Notes: a model not told the origin generated them from the sequence alone. Positions 1 through 6,899 are shown, counted from the stretch's first letter. The stretch is 11,373 nt of DNA from JBFHES01 sp041584015 (GCA_041584015.1 JBFHES010000153.1:1-11373), one strand, 5' to 3'. A program made the numbers and translations.

Positions 1-1
1 A

Positions 2-202
2 CGAAATAATGAAGAAAGAAGTATTGTACTCGTTGAGAATGGGAAATATAAAGGATTTGGCTATTGCGATCTGTCAACGCTCAATGGCCAATCCGAACTA
101 GTGAAAGATTGCATTAAAAGTTATTCTGATAATCGAGATACCCACCAAATTATAAAAGGCCATCTAAAACGAAAAAAGGTTGAGAAGATTATTGTTCTTT
201 AG
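2..202 (+). CDS. C-terminal end of a DnaQ-type exonuclease / GIY-YIG nuclease fusion protein (partial, 5' end outside window)
   Basis: An open frame enters at the left edge and ends with TAG at 200-202, giving 66 visible residues. They contain ERSIVLVENGKYKGFGYCDL, then DNRDTHQIIKGHL, and end in KKVEKIIVL. From memory this matches the extreme C-terminus of the Bacteroidota family in which an N-terminal DEDD 3'-5' exonuclease (DNA polymerase III epsilon-like) is fused to a UvrC-like GIY-YIG nuclease; that family typically ends with a G-(Y/F)-KG-(F/L)-G segment and an NRDTQ-IIQ-YL motif. The catalytic domains are upstream of the window, so the activity is inferred from family membership only. 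Its last 14 bases overlap the end of the convergent methyltransferase gene. A plain hypothetical C-terminus remains possible. Confidence 0.68.
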   Translation, partial: RNNEERSIVLVENGKYKGFGYCDLSTLNGQSELVKDCIKSYSDNRDTHQIIKGHLKRKKVEKIIVL

Positions 203-887
203 TTTGGTTGCTATCAATATATTTGCTCGAAACCGAATGCAGTAAATTAATATCTGTTTCGCCTAACAAGGCCAAGCGCTCCATTATTCTACCATATATA
301 AGAGTGTCATCTTTAAAGCCGAGATCCTGCAACATATAAGCTGCCTTGCTTATAAGCTTTTGAAACGAAGCATCGGACGAACCGTTATCAGCTTCATCAG
401 CATTCTTCTCTACATTTTCAGATAAAGCATATGCGTAAATCATTACCGACTGTGCTAAGTTTATTGAAGGATATGGATTACTGAGCGGTACATAACTTGC
501 AACATTACACAAATCAAGTTCTGCATTTGTTAGACCACTCTCCTCTCTTCCGAAAACAACAGCAACTGATTGAAGCAAATCACCTTTCTCTTTTAAAAAA
601 CTATTTAGATTTCGTGATGATATGTATTCACCCGAACCCGATCTATTTTTGGCCGTGGTTCCAATAATAAAATCAAAGCCAACAACCGCTTCTGTAAGTG
701 AAGTAAACACATGTGCATTCTCGAGAATTTCGTTTGACGCATGAGCAAGCCAACGAGCCTTATCTGCTAAATGATTTCCGGGGTTAACCAAATAAAGCGA
801 ATCAAATCCCATCGTTTTAATGGCTCTGGCTGCCGCTCCAATATTTTCTGGAACTGCAGGTTCTACAAGTATATAGGTAATCTTCAT
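189..887 (-). CDS. trmJ: TrmJ-type tRNA (cytidine/uridine-2'-O-)-methyltransferase, SPOUT superfamily
   Basis: This 232-residue protein has the SPOUT (TrmH-like) trefoil-knot motifs in the usual order: EPAVPENIGAAARAIKTMGF at 9-28 (motif 1, with N15 and R21), VVFGREESGLTNAEL at 110-124 (motif 2) and PSINLAQSV at 140-148 (motif 3). The knot binds S-adenosylmethionine. Residues 165-232 form a helical C-terminal extension like that of E. coli TrmJ (246 residues), which helps dimerisation. Members methylate the ribose 2'-OH of nucleotide 32 in the anticodon loop of several tRNAs in the cytoplasm. TrmJ is favoured over TrmH/TrmL by the N-terminal motif spacing and this extension, but the exact tRNA substrate is inferred. 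The ATG overlaps the stop of the upstream PspC gene (TAATG), which suggests translational coupling. The 3' end overlaps the convergent exonuclease gene by 14 bp. Confidence 0.87.
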   Translation of the reverse strand: MKITYILVEPAVPENIGAAARAIKTMGFDSLYLVNPGNHLADKARWLAHASNEILENAHVFTSLTEAVVGFDFIIGTTAKNRSGSGEYISSRNLNSFLKEKGDLLQSVAVVFGREESGLTNAELDLCNVASYVPLSNPYPSINLAQSVMIYAYALSENVEKNADEADNGSSDASFQKLISKAAYMLQDLGFKDDTLIYGRIMERLALLGETDINLLHSVSSKYIDSNQTKEQ

Positions 888-1090
888 TAATATCTGGTGT
901 AATTGTTACCTTCTGGAATTATCATCCATAAAATGATATAAGCTAGTATTCCAGGAAAAGCAATGCTGAAAAGTGAAACTAATACATATATCACTCTTAC
1001 GAGAGTCGGATCGAGATCGTAGGTTTCTGCAATTCCACCACATACGCCGGCAAATATTCTATTTCTTGATCTTGTAAGTCGTTTAAACAT
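887..1090 (-). CDS. Small PspC-domain membrane protein
   Basis: This is a 67-residue protein made of a single PspC domain. Residues 1-12 are basic (MFKRLTRSRNR). They are followed by the signature FAGVCGGIAETYDLDPTLVR at 13-32 and one long hydrophobic segment at about 33-58 that should cross the inner membrane. In enterobacteria PspC is part of the phage-shock response, which senses envelope damage. Stand-alone PspC-domain proteins are common in Bacteroidota, often without other psp genes, and their role there is unclear. No pspA, pspB or pspF is visible here. The TAA stop overlaps the ATG of trmJ by one base, so the two genes are probably one transcript. I found no convincing promoter match in the upstream 254 bp on this strand. 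Confidence 0.88.
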   Translation of the reverse strand: MFKRLTRSRNRIFAGVCGGIAETYDLDPTLVRVIYVLVSLFSIAFPGILAYIILWMIIPEGNNYTRY

Positions 1091-1211
1091 TATGACTAAT
1101 TTTTGAATTGATAAAATTGAGTAAAATATATTTAAGATTAAAAACTAGCGACGACTAATATATAGATTCATTTCACTTCTTCTAAAATTTCATTTTTGCA
1201 TACATTCTAAA

Positions 1212-1221
1212 TATCTAGATA
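1212..1221. promoter_or_regulatory. 10-bp perfect palindrome upstream of the sigma-54-like promoter (possible activator site)
   Basis: TATCTAGATA is a perfect palindrome lying about 50-60 bp upstream of the -24 element at 1272. Bacterial enhancer-binding proteins usually bind inverted repeats upstream of sigma-54 promoters, typically 80-150 bp from the start site, so the placement is plausible. A 10-bp palindrome in A/T-rich DNA can easily arise by chance, so this is only a candidate. Confidence 0.2.
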
Positions 1222-1271
1222 ACTGGAGTTTGCAAATTATAAATATTTCATGGCCCGAAAATTATTTTTTT

Positions 1272-1287
1272 TGGCACACGAATTGAA
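1272..1287 (+). promoter_or_regulatory. Candidate sigma-54 (RpoN) -24/-12 promoter for the lipoprotein gene
   Basis: TGGCAC at 1272-1277 is followed after five bases (ACGAA) by TTGAA at 1283-1287. The sigma-54 consensus is TGGCAC-N5-TTGCW, and the GG-to-TTG spacing is exactly right. The only departure in the core is A instead of C after the TTG, at the -12 position. Initiation would be expected near 1297-1299, leaving a leader of roughly 47 bases before the ATG at 1345. No sigma-70-type TTG/TAnnTTTG pair of comparable quality is visible in front of this gene. If real, expression would depend on RpoN and an ATP-dependent activator. Confidence 0.55.
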
Positions 1288-1344
1288 AAAGGAAGGACAC
1301 AATGCGTTGTTTACCTTTTTAGAAACCAATAAAAACTGGAAATC

Positions 1345-1887
1345 ATGAAAGCAAATATATTCTCTACCAAAACCTTGATATTTTTTATTGCACTCACTCC
1401 TTTTATACTAAGCTCCTGTTATGTTGAGACAGGATATGACGGCCGCCCAGGTGATGCTTATTTATCTTTACAATGGGAAACCGATGCGCCTAGCTACCTT
1501 GATGCAGGCACAAGCGACATTCCTGCACATTTTGAATATGGTAGATTTTATTACTCTCAACCTGGCTTTTACAATCTTTATTACGAAGGCGAAATGTGGG
1601 ACGGATACGGAATGGCTTACTATGGGTGGGATATTGATTATGAAATTTGGAGAAATGCAGGATCGCAAGGTGGACCAGGGTACAATGGCTATGATGGCCA
1701 GGATACACATTTAACAATAATACTAAGTCCATATGGTCCATTTACCGACCGCTGGAATAAAAGCGCTTCCATTGACAAGAACTTCGAAATAATAGAATCT
1801 GGTGATGATAAAGTTGTAATAGAATCGGTAGCTAGTGAATATGGAATAAGAATTACTTATAAGAAAAGAACTAAAACATCCATTTAA
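1345..1887 (+). CDS. Predicted lipoprotein, Tyr/Gly/Trp-rich, function unknown
   Basis: This 180-residue protein starts with a lipoprotein signal peptide: basic start, hydrophobic stretch at about 10-22, and a lipobox ILSSC with the acylated cysteine at residue 25. Export through Sec and anchoring by a lipid are therefore expected. After the cysteine comes YVETGYDGRPGDAYLSLQW, which has a short collagen-like G-x-D-G-x-P-G stretch. A middle section (about 65-125) is very rich in Tyr, Gly and Trp, with segments such as YYEGEMWDGYGMAYYGWDID and GGPGYNGYDGQ. The last 50 residues are charged and look like beta strands ending in ITYKKRTK. I recognise no catalytic motif and assign no function. The gene stands alone between a candidate sigma-54 promoter and a strong terminator, so it is probably monocistronic and conditionally expressed. 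Confidence 0.85.
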   Translation: MKANIFSTKTLIFFIALTPFILSSCYVETGYDGRPGDAYLSLQWETDAPSYLDAGTSDIPAHFEYGRFYYSQPGFYNLYYEGEMWDGYGMAYYGWDIDYEIWRNAGSQGGPGYNGYDGQDTHLTIILSPYGPFTDRWNKSASIDKNFEIIESGDDKVVIESVASEYGIRITYKKRTKTSI

Positions 1888-1898
1888 TAACATATATA

Positions 1899-1969
1899 AG
1901 AGGCATTTGTCTGCTGTTCATTTAGGTTAGGATTAGGTTTAAGAACAGACAAGTGCCTCTCTCTTTTTT
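1899..1969 (+). terminator. Long hairpin terminator, perhaps bidirectional
   Basis: The arms are 1899-1919 and 1943-1960. They form 18 pairs (AGAGGCATTTGTCT then GTTC against GAAC then AGACAAGTGCCTCT), with one G-U wobble and a three-base bulge (GCT) in the left arm. The right arm is followed by CTCTTTTTT, as expected for factor-independent termination of the lipoprotein transcript. The T-run abuts the TGA stop of the convergent nitroreductase gene at 1969-1971. The stem could also stop transcripts from that side, although the left flank has no strong run of A. The 23-base loop (1920-1942) carries TTAGG-type repeats. Confidence 0.85.
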
Positions 1970-2532
1970 CATACAATAAGCTCTTCTAAACTTCGCTTAG
2001 GAACATGATGAACTTTCTTCTGATCTCTCCAGTATTTAACATCTCCTTCAAGCATATCATCGATAACCACTTCTTCCTTAGGCTTACCCAAAGCAATTAC
2101 CAATACGATGTTTAAATGCTCTGGCAAATTAAGGATTGTACTTAGCTCTCGCTTGTTAAATACCGCAATCATACATCCTCCAAATCCTTTCTCAGTTGCA
2201 CCCAATAAAATTGTTTGAGCAGCAATTCCATGATCGCAATAATAATTGTTAGAAATACTAAGATCGTGCAAAATGATAATATATGAAGATGGCCGCTCAC
2301 CTATTACAGGACCATTCCAATCTTTTAAATAGCCAGCCCAGGTAAGTGTCTTGAACACAGAATCATTTACTTCTAATTTATTTACTATTCTGTATTTAAG
2401 TGGCTGCGCATTTCGTCCTGATGCCGTGTACCTGGTTAGTTCAACCAAGTCTTTAATAAGATCTAATGGCATTTCTATTTCTTCGTAGAATCTCCGAATT
2501 GATCGATTTTTGAGAACAAGTTCTTTAAACAT
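1969..2532 (-). CDS. Nitroreductase-family FMN-dependent oxidoreductase
   Basis: This 187-residue protein has the nitroreductase fold motifs. KNRSIRRF at 8-15 supplies the phosphate-binding arginines for FMN. TASGRNAQPLKY at 36-47 is the conserved S-x-x-N-x-Q segment next to the flavin. HGIAAQTILLGATEKGFGGC at 101-120 is the helix and glycine turn typical of the family, and IALGKPKEE at 146-154 is the final flavin-proximal strand. Family members are cytoplasmic dimers that use NAD(P)H to reduce nitroaromatics, quinones, flavins or other acceptors; the physiological substrate cannot be read from sequence. The C-terminal HHVPKRSLEELI at 175-186 is typical of a short Bacteroidota/Clostridia subgroup, as I recall it. 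The gene is convergent with the lipoprotein gene and divergent from plsY. A G-rich run (GGGGG) precedes the ATG by seven bases. I see no convincing -33/-7 pair. Confidence 0.88.
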   Translation of the reverse strand: MFKELVLKNRSIRRFYEEIEMPLDLIKDLVELTRYTASGRNAQPLKYRIVNKLEVNDSVFKTLTWAGYLKDWNGPVIGERPSSYIIILHDLSISNNYYCDHGIAAQTILLGATEKGFGGCMIAVFNKRELSTILNLPEHLNIVLVIALGKPKEEVVIDDMLEGDVKYWRDQKKVHHVPKRSLEELIV

Positions 2533-2641
2533 ACTTTAACCCCCTGATTAATAATGCTAACTTCCATTTTACATGTATATATATTCAAACAATTCAACAT
2601 TTTAGCTGACCAACCGTTCAAGTAAAAGATAGAATATTTTT

Positions 2642-2649
2642 TATTTTTG
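2642..2649 (+). promoter_or_regulatory. Bacteroidota-type -7 element (TAnnTTTG) in front of plsY
   Basis: TATTTTTG at 2642-2649 matches the Bacteroidota -7 consensus TAnnTTTG exactly. A clear -33 TTG is lacking; the nearest similar triplet is TTC at 2617-2619, 22 bases upstream. Initiation would be near 2655, leaving only about 10 bases before the ATG at 2666, which is short but compatible with the weak Shine-Dalgarno use of this phylum. Confidence 0.45.
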
Positions 2650-2665
2650 CAGCAAACAACAATAA

Positions 2666-3310
2666 ATGGAAGAGCTTTTAGTCAAAAGTATATTAATTGT
2701 TTTAGCCTACCTAATCGGATCAATACCTACAGCTGTATGGATAGGAAAACTATTCTATGGCATTGATGTTCGTGAGCATGGCAGCGGCAATGCTGGCGCA
2801 ACCAACACCTTTCGTGTGCTAGGAAAAAAGGCAGGAATACCGGTTTTTATTCTCGATGTATTCAAAGGCTTCCTTGCTGTAAGACTCTCGTTTACCTTAT
2901 CCTTGCTTAGTCCAGGAACCGACCCTTTCATCAATTTTCAATTATTACTTGGCATTGCTGCTTTCATCGGACATATCTTTCCAATATTCGCAAGTTTCCG
3001 CGGTGGTAAAGGTGTAGCCACATTATTTGGAGTTGTATTTGCCTTGCATCCCTATGCAGCACTCATAAGTATTGGTATCTTTATTATTGTGCTACTTATA
3101 TCAAAATATGTTTCTTTAAGTTCAATATTAGCTGGTATTACATTTCCAATATTGATAATTTTTGTTTTTCCGGTTACAACAACTTCTCTTCTAATCTTTT
3201 CGGTACTTATAGCTACCCTTTTAATCCTTACACATCAAAAAAACATTGGTCGCCTTATAAGAAGAGAAGAGTCAAAAGTATATCTGATTAAAAAGAACAG
3301 ATATAATTAA
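2666..3310 (+). CDS. plsY: Glycerol-3-phosphate acyltransferase PlsY (acyl-phosphate dependent)
   Basis: This 214-residue polytopic membrane protein carries all three PlsY cytoplasmic signatures. They are GSGNAGATN at 39-47 with DVFKG at 64-68, GHIFPIF at 102-108 with FRGGKGVAT at 111-119, and HQKNIGRLIRREE at 190-202. PlsY transfers the acyl group from acyl-phosphate (made by PlsX) to the sn-1 position of glycerol 3-phosphate. This is the first membrane step of phosphatidic acid and phospholipid synthesis. Five or so hydrophobic segments are visible (about 6-25, 54-82, 90-108, 120-146, 152-188). Length is typical for the family. rsmE follows after 17 bp in the same direction, so the pair is probably co-transcribed. 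No plsX is present in the window. Confidence 0.96.
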   Translation: MEELLVKSILIVLAYLIGSIPTAVWIGKLFYGIDVREHGSGNAGATNTFRVLGKKAGIPVFILDVFKGFLAVRLSFTLSLLSPGTDPFINFQLLLGIAAFIGHIFPIFASFRGGKGVATLFGVVFALHPYAALISIGIFIIVLLISKYVSLSSILAGITFPILIIFVFPVTTTSLLIFSVLIATLLILTHQKNIGRLIRREESKVYLIKKNRYN

Positions 3311-3327
3311 CTTCAAAGAACTTTTCT

Positions 3328-4029
3328 GTGCACATATTTTATACTCCCGACATTGAAGCCGATTTTTATCAGTTAAGCGAACCTGAATCTAAACACTGTA
3401 TTCGAGTATTACGTCTACAAAATGGCGACACCTTGTATCTTGTTGATGGCCGCGGTGGTTTTTACACAGCAACAATCGTACATGACCATCCGAAGCATTG
3501 TAAAGTTGAGATTACAGATAAGCAGGAAGATTACCAGCAACGTAAGTATAAATTACATCTTGCAATTGCCCCCACCAAAAACATTGAAAGGCTAGAGTGG
3601 TTTCTTGAGAAAGCTACAGAGATAGGTATAGATGAAATAACACCAATAGTTTGTGATAATTCTGAACGTAAGGTTATTAAGCCCGAAAGATTGAACAAAG
3701 TGATTGAAGCTGCAATGAAACAATCAATTAGTGCTTACCATCCCAAACTTAATAAATTAACAAGTTTCCGGGACTTTGTTAAAAAAGACACTTCGCAGAA
3801 TAAGCTTATTGCCCATTGTAGCGACAGTCAAAAACTTTTACTAAAGGATACTTATAAAAGTACCGAACCTGTTCTAATATGCATTGGCCCCGAGGGAGAT
3901 TTTTCGCAGGCAGAAATTGAATTGGCACATGCAGCAAACTTCCGTGCAGTATCATTGGGAGATTCTAGATTAAGAACCGAAACAGCAGGTATTGTTGCTG
4001 TTCATACAGTGGCGTTAATTAATCAATAA
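3328..4029 (+). CDS. rsmE: 16S rRNA (uracil1498-N3)-methyltransferase RsmE
   Basis: This 233-residue protein has the full RsmE pattern. An N-terminal PUA-like domain (about 1-70) contains HCIRVLRL at 23-30, and a SPOUT knot domain follows. Knot motifs are KATEIGIDEITPI at 95-107, EAAMKQS at 127-133, CIGPEGDFSQAEI at 185-197 and SLGDSRLRTETA at 209-220. The last two form the S-adenosylmethionine pocket. The enzyme methylates N3 of U1498 in helix 44 of 16S rRNA, acting on assembled 30S subunits. The start is GTG at 3328; the following residues HIFYTPDI match the usual N-terminus of Bacteroidota members, which supports it over any internal ATG. It lies 17 bp after plsY, with no terminator-like hairpin between them. 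Confidence 0.95.
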   Translation: MHIFYTPDIEADFYQLSEPESKHCIRVLRLQNGDTLYLVDGRGGFYTATIVHDHPKHCKVEITDKQEDYQQRKYKLHLAIAPTKNIERLEWFLEKATEIGIDEITPIVCDNSERKVIKPERLNKVIEAAMKQSISAYHPKLNKLTSFRDFVKKDTSQNKLIAHCSDSQKLLLKDTYKSTEPVLICIGPEGDFSQAEIELAHAANFRAVSLGDSRLRTETAGIVAVHTVALINQ

Positions 4030-4043
4030 ATAAGCTCTGTAAC

Positions 4044-4074
4044 TTGCGTTTATAGTCATAATGTCATATTTTTA
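4044..4074 (+). promoter_or_regulatory. Candidate promoter (TTG-N20-TAttTTTa) for the T9SS protein gene
   Basis: TTG at 4044-4046 is separated by 20 bases from TATTTTTA at 4067-4074, which matches the Bacteroidota -7 consensus TAnnTTTG at five of six defined positions. The spacing lies within the range reported for this promoter class. Initiation near 4080-4082 would leave a leader of about 14 bases before the ATG at 4095. It would let the secreted-protein genes be expressed apart from plsY-rsmE. Confidence 0.5.
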
Positions 4075-4094
4075 GGGCTATCAATATTTTTAAC

Positions 4095-6899
4095 ATGCAT
4101 CACCTGCGCACCTTTCTACTCTGCACTTTTATTATCTCAACAATAGCTGTTGCAGGACAAGGTGATTTATCTCCCTATCTCGATTCACTAAAATCCAACA
4201 CAGAACTGAATTTTTACGATTACCAAAAAGCAGTAGATAAATACTTATCTGAAAGATCTAACAGACAAGTTAAGGGATTAAAACAATATAGACGGTGGGA
4301 ATGGTTTTGGGACGCAAGACTTTACCCACATGGAAATTTTCCAGACGCTTTTCACTCCTATAATGAGTGGCTAAAAATGGACAAATCTTTTCATGAAGTA
4401 AAAGCAACCGATCAAAATGCAGACTGGGTTTCCTACTCTCCAGCAACTGTACCAGGTTCTTCTGATGAATTGCAGACCACTGGAATGGGCAGGATTAATT
4501 GTTTAGAATTCCATCCTACTGATACAAACACATTATGGATAGGGTCTTCGTCTGGAGGAGTTTGGAAAACAATGGACAACGGACAAAACTGGATTTGTAT
4601 AACAGATAACCTACCCATTCAACGTATAAGTGCAATTGAAGTAGACCCGCTGGCACCAGACACAATGTACATTGCAACAGGTGACATCGAATATTTTAAG
4701 CTTTCAAGCTTAGCTAATGGATTTAACTCACAATATGGCATTGGTGTATTTAAAACTCACAATGGAGGAGTTACATGGGAACCGACCGGTCTGAACTTTC
4801 AATTATGGGATGAAGCCAGCAGCCTTATCCGTGGAATTAAAATCAACCCAAATAACCGGAACGAACTGATTGCAGTTGGAATAGGTGGAATATTTAAGTC
4901 ATCTGACGCAGGTGACAACTGGGTTAAGATCATCGATCAGGCTTTTATTGATTTTGACATGGCCAATGATAGCGCCTCTACATTATATGCAACTGGTGTG
5001 TACATTGAATTAACAAATTCAATAAATCAAATTTTAAAATCGGAAGATTTTGGCACAAGCTGGGATACATTAGCAACTTCAATTCCTGCACAAAATGAAG
5101 TGTTGCGCACGGAAATGTGCATTGCCCCTTCGGATAGTTCAATACTTTATGCGCTAACATGCTCAAATAACAGAGGATTCTATGCGCTGTACAAATCCAT
5201 TGACGCAGGAATAGGCTGGACAGTTGTTGCCGCAAAAGATACAATTGGCATTACCGCTTCGGCCAAAGCACCTAACATCCTTGGCTGGAGCGATGGAGGT
5301 TATTTTGAGAATCCGCTTTTGCCTAGTGATGAGGGTGGTCAGGGAACTTATGATCTTACTCTGGCTATTGATCCAATTGACCCAAACAAAATTTATACTG
5401 GTGGTATAAATATGTGGGGATCGGAAGATGGCGGACTAAGCTGGAGCTTCATCTCCTACTGGCAAACAAACTTTGGAAGCAGCCTCCATGCAGATCAACA
5501 TTACTCATCATTCCATCCGCTAAGTGGTGATTTCTTTCAGGCGAACGACGGTGGTCTGTCTAAAACCGAAAACATTCGCATTGGAAACATAGACACAGTA
5601 ATTAACTGTATCAATCTTTTCACACTTGAGCTAGAACAAAACTGCTACGAACTGCCAACTGTGTGGCAGAATCTTTCAAATGGCATTCACATAACGGAAT
5701 ACTACAGATTAGGTCTTAGCAAAAGTGAAGTAGATATGGTTTCCGGTGGTAGTCAAGATAATGGAACCTATCTTTTACGAAACGGATTATGGCTAAATAT
5801 TTTTGGTGGTGATGGTATGGAAACGATCATCCATCCGGAGAATCCCGATATAATCTATGTAACAACTCAAAATGGAAGTTTACACAAAACGATTGATGGA
5901 GGTACAACGTTCTCATCTGGCTTAGAAGCCGAAATAGATGGTTCTGGTGAAAACTCGGAGTGGGTTACACCGTTTGTAATGGACCCTGTTGATTATGAAA
6001 CAATTTATGCTGGATATCAAAACATTTGGAAGAGCACTAATGGCGGATCCAATTGGGAAAAGATTAGCAACTGGGGATTGGGCACAGCCACTATAAAAAC
6101 AATTGAAGTTGCACCAGACAATCCAGATGTTATATACTGCTCCAAGAAGGGATATTTGTTCAGAACTGTAGATGCCGGTATCACATGGACAAACATCTCT
6201 GCAGGCTTACCTTTGGATTCTGTTATCGTGCTAAGTATAGCAGTTGCCGATACGCTTGAATCTAAACTATGGGTTAGTTGTAGCGGATTTTCAGCAGACA
6301 AAAAAATATTTGTTTCGGAAGATTATGGAGATACCTGGGAGAATATTAGTGGTTTGTTACCAAATGTAAGTATGAATTCCATTATTTACCAAAAGGAAAC
6401 ATTAGGAAGTGTGACCAATGCAATATACGTGGGATCAGACCTTGGCGTATTTTATTCCAACGACTCTATTCAGGCAACAAATAATAAATGGATTGCTTTT
6501 AATGAAGGTATGCCGGCCGTTCCTGTAAATGAACTTGAAGTGCATTATGGAAATCAGAAACTTTATGCTGCATCGTACGGAAGAGGCCTATGGAAAGGGA
6601 ACCTATTCTCCCCTAGCCAGGTTGAAAATATTGAAGCGGTGCAAAACTATGATTTTAGTATTTCAATTTATCCGAATCCAATAACTGATAAGGTTACCCT
6701 TGATTTATATTTAAGAGGAACTCAAGAAGCGTTTATCGAAATTTACGATTCTTCTGGTAGATTGAAGTATCGCGAAGCAAAAGATGTTAACAGGCATCTA
6801 CTGCACGCAATTAGCCTAAACACACTAGCTCCGGGCACCTATATGCTTAAAGTTGTACTTGAGGATTCTCACATCACCAAACGAATAATAAAACTTTAA
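4095..6899 (+). CDS. Secreted Asp-box (BNR/VPS10-like) beta-propeller protein with T9SS type A sorting domain
   Basis: This is a 934-residue exported protein. Residues 1-21 are a Sec signal peptide (hydrophobic core LLCTFIISTIAVA, likely cleaved near 20-22). Ten Asp-box motifs of the form S/T-x-D/N-x-G-x-x-W/F begin near residues 159, 221, 269, 316, 368, 443, 599, 647, 691 and 741. Each marks a blade turn, so one or two propellers of the sortilin/GH74-like type are expected. Recurrent strands such as NTLWIGSSSGGVWKT and VIYCSKKGYLFRT fit this. GGSQDNGTY at 551-559 is also typical of the group. Residues about 855-934 are a T9SS type A sorting domain: ISIYPNP, then IEIYDSSGRL, then LAPGTYMLKV and a KRIIKL end. 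The protein should be translocated by T9SS and released or attached at the cell surface. No catalytic pair can be assigned; adhesion or polymer binding is as likely as hydrolysis. It has its own candidate promoter. Confidence 0.93.
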   Translation: MHHLRTFLLCTFIISTIAVAGQGDLSPYLDSLKSNTELNFYDYQKAVDKYLSERSNRQVKGLKQYRRWEWFWDARLYPHGNFPDAFHSYNEWLKMDKSFHEVKATDQNADWVSYSPATVPGSSDELQTTGMGRINCLEFHPTDTNTLWIGSSSGGVWKTMDNGQNWICITDNLPIQRISAIEVDPLAPDTMYIATGDIEYFKLSSLANGFNSQYGIGVFKTHNGGVTWEPTGLNFQLWDEASSLIRGIKINPNNRNELIAVGIGGIFKSSDAGDNWVKIIDQAFIDFDMANDSASTLYATGVYIELTNSINQILKSEDFGTSWDTLATSIPAQNEVLRTEMCIAPSDSSILYALTCSNNRGFYALYKSIDAGIGWTVVAAKDTIGITASAKAPNILGWSDGGYFENPLLPSDEGGQGTYDLTLAIDPIDPNKIYTGGINMWGSEDGGLSWSFISYWQTNFGSSLHADQHYSSFHPLSGDFFQANDGGLSKTENIRIGNIDTVINCINLFTLELEQNCYELPTVWQNLSNGIHITEYYRLGLSKSEVDMVSGGSQDNGTYLLRNGLWLNIFGGDGMETIIHPENPDIIYVTTQNGSLHKTIDGGTTFSSGLEAEIDGSGENSEWVTPFVMDPVDYETIYAGYQNIWKSTNGGSNWEKISNWGLGTATIKTIEVAPDNPDVIYCSKKGYLFRTVDAGITWTNISAGLPLDSVIVLSIAVADTLESKLWVSCSGFSADKKIFVSEDYGDTWENISGLLPNVSMNSIIYQKETLGSVTNAIYVGSDLGVFYSNDSIQATNNKWIAFNEGMPAVPVNELEVHYGNQKLYAASYGRGLWKGNLFSPSQVENIEAVQNYDFSISIYPNPITDKVTLDLYLRGTQEAFIEIYDSSGRLKYREAKDVNRHLLHAISLNTLAPGTYMLKVVLEDSHITKRIIKL

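Noticed and set aside
887..1090. A phage-shock (psp) operon
   Set aside because: Only a single PspC-domain gene is present. The neighbour is a tRNA methyltransferase, and no pspA, pspB or pspF is visible.
1091..1344. RNA gene or riboswitch in the 254-bp gap
   Set aside because: The region is A/T-rich with no stable long stem and no tRNA or riboswitch pattern that I can recognise; only the sigma-54-like element and a short palindrome stand out.
1421..1741. Three open frames overlapping the lipoprotein gene (one on plus, two on minus)
   Set aside because: They have no plausible start signals or family resemblance. The lipoprotein frame has a clear signal peptide and lipobox.
1920..1942. TTAGG repeats as a telomere, CRISPR or integration remnant
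   Set aside because: Only three imperfect copies exist within a terminator loop, without spacers, direct repeats or transposase nearby.
4433..6301. Several 60-95 codon frames inside the T9SS protein gene
   Set aside because: All are shadows of a long gene with repeated Asp-box codons, and none resembles a protein family.
4567..6345. Asp-box repeats as a DNA-level tandem repeat
   Set aside because: The motif recurs in the protein, but spacing and nucleotide sequence vary; it is a structural blade repeat and not a satellite.
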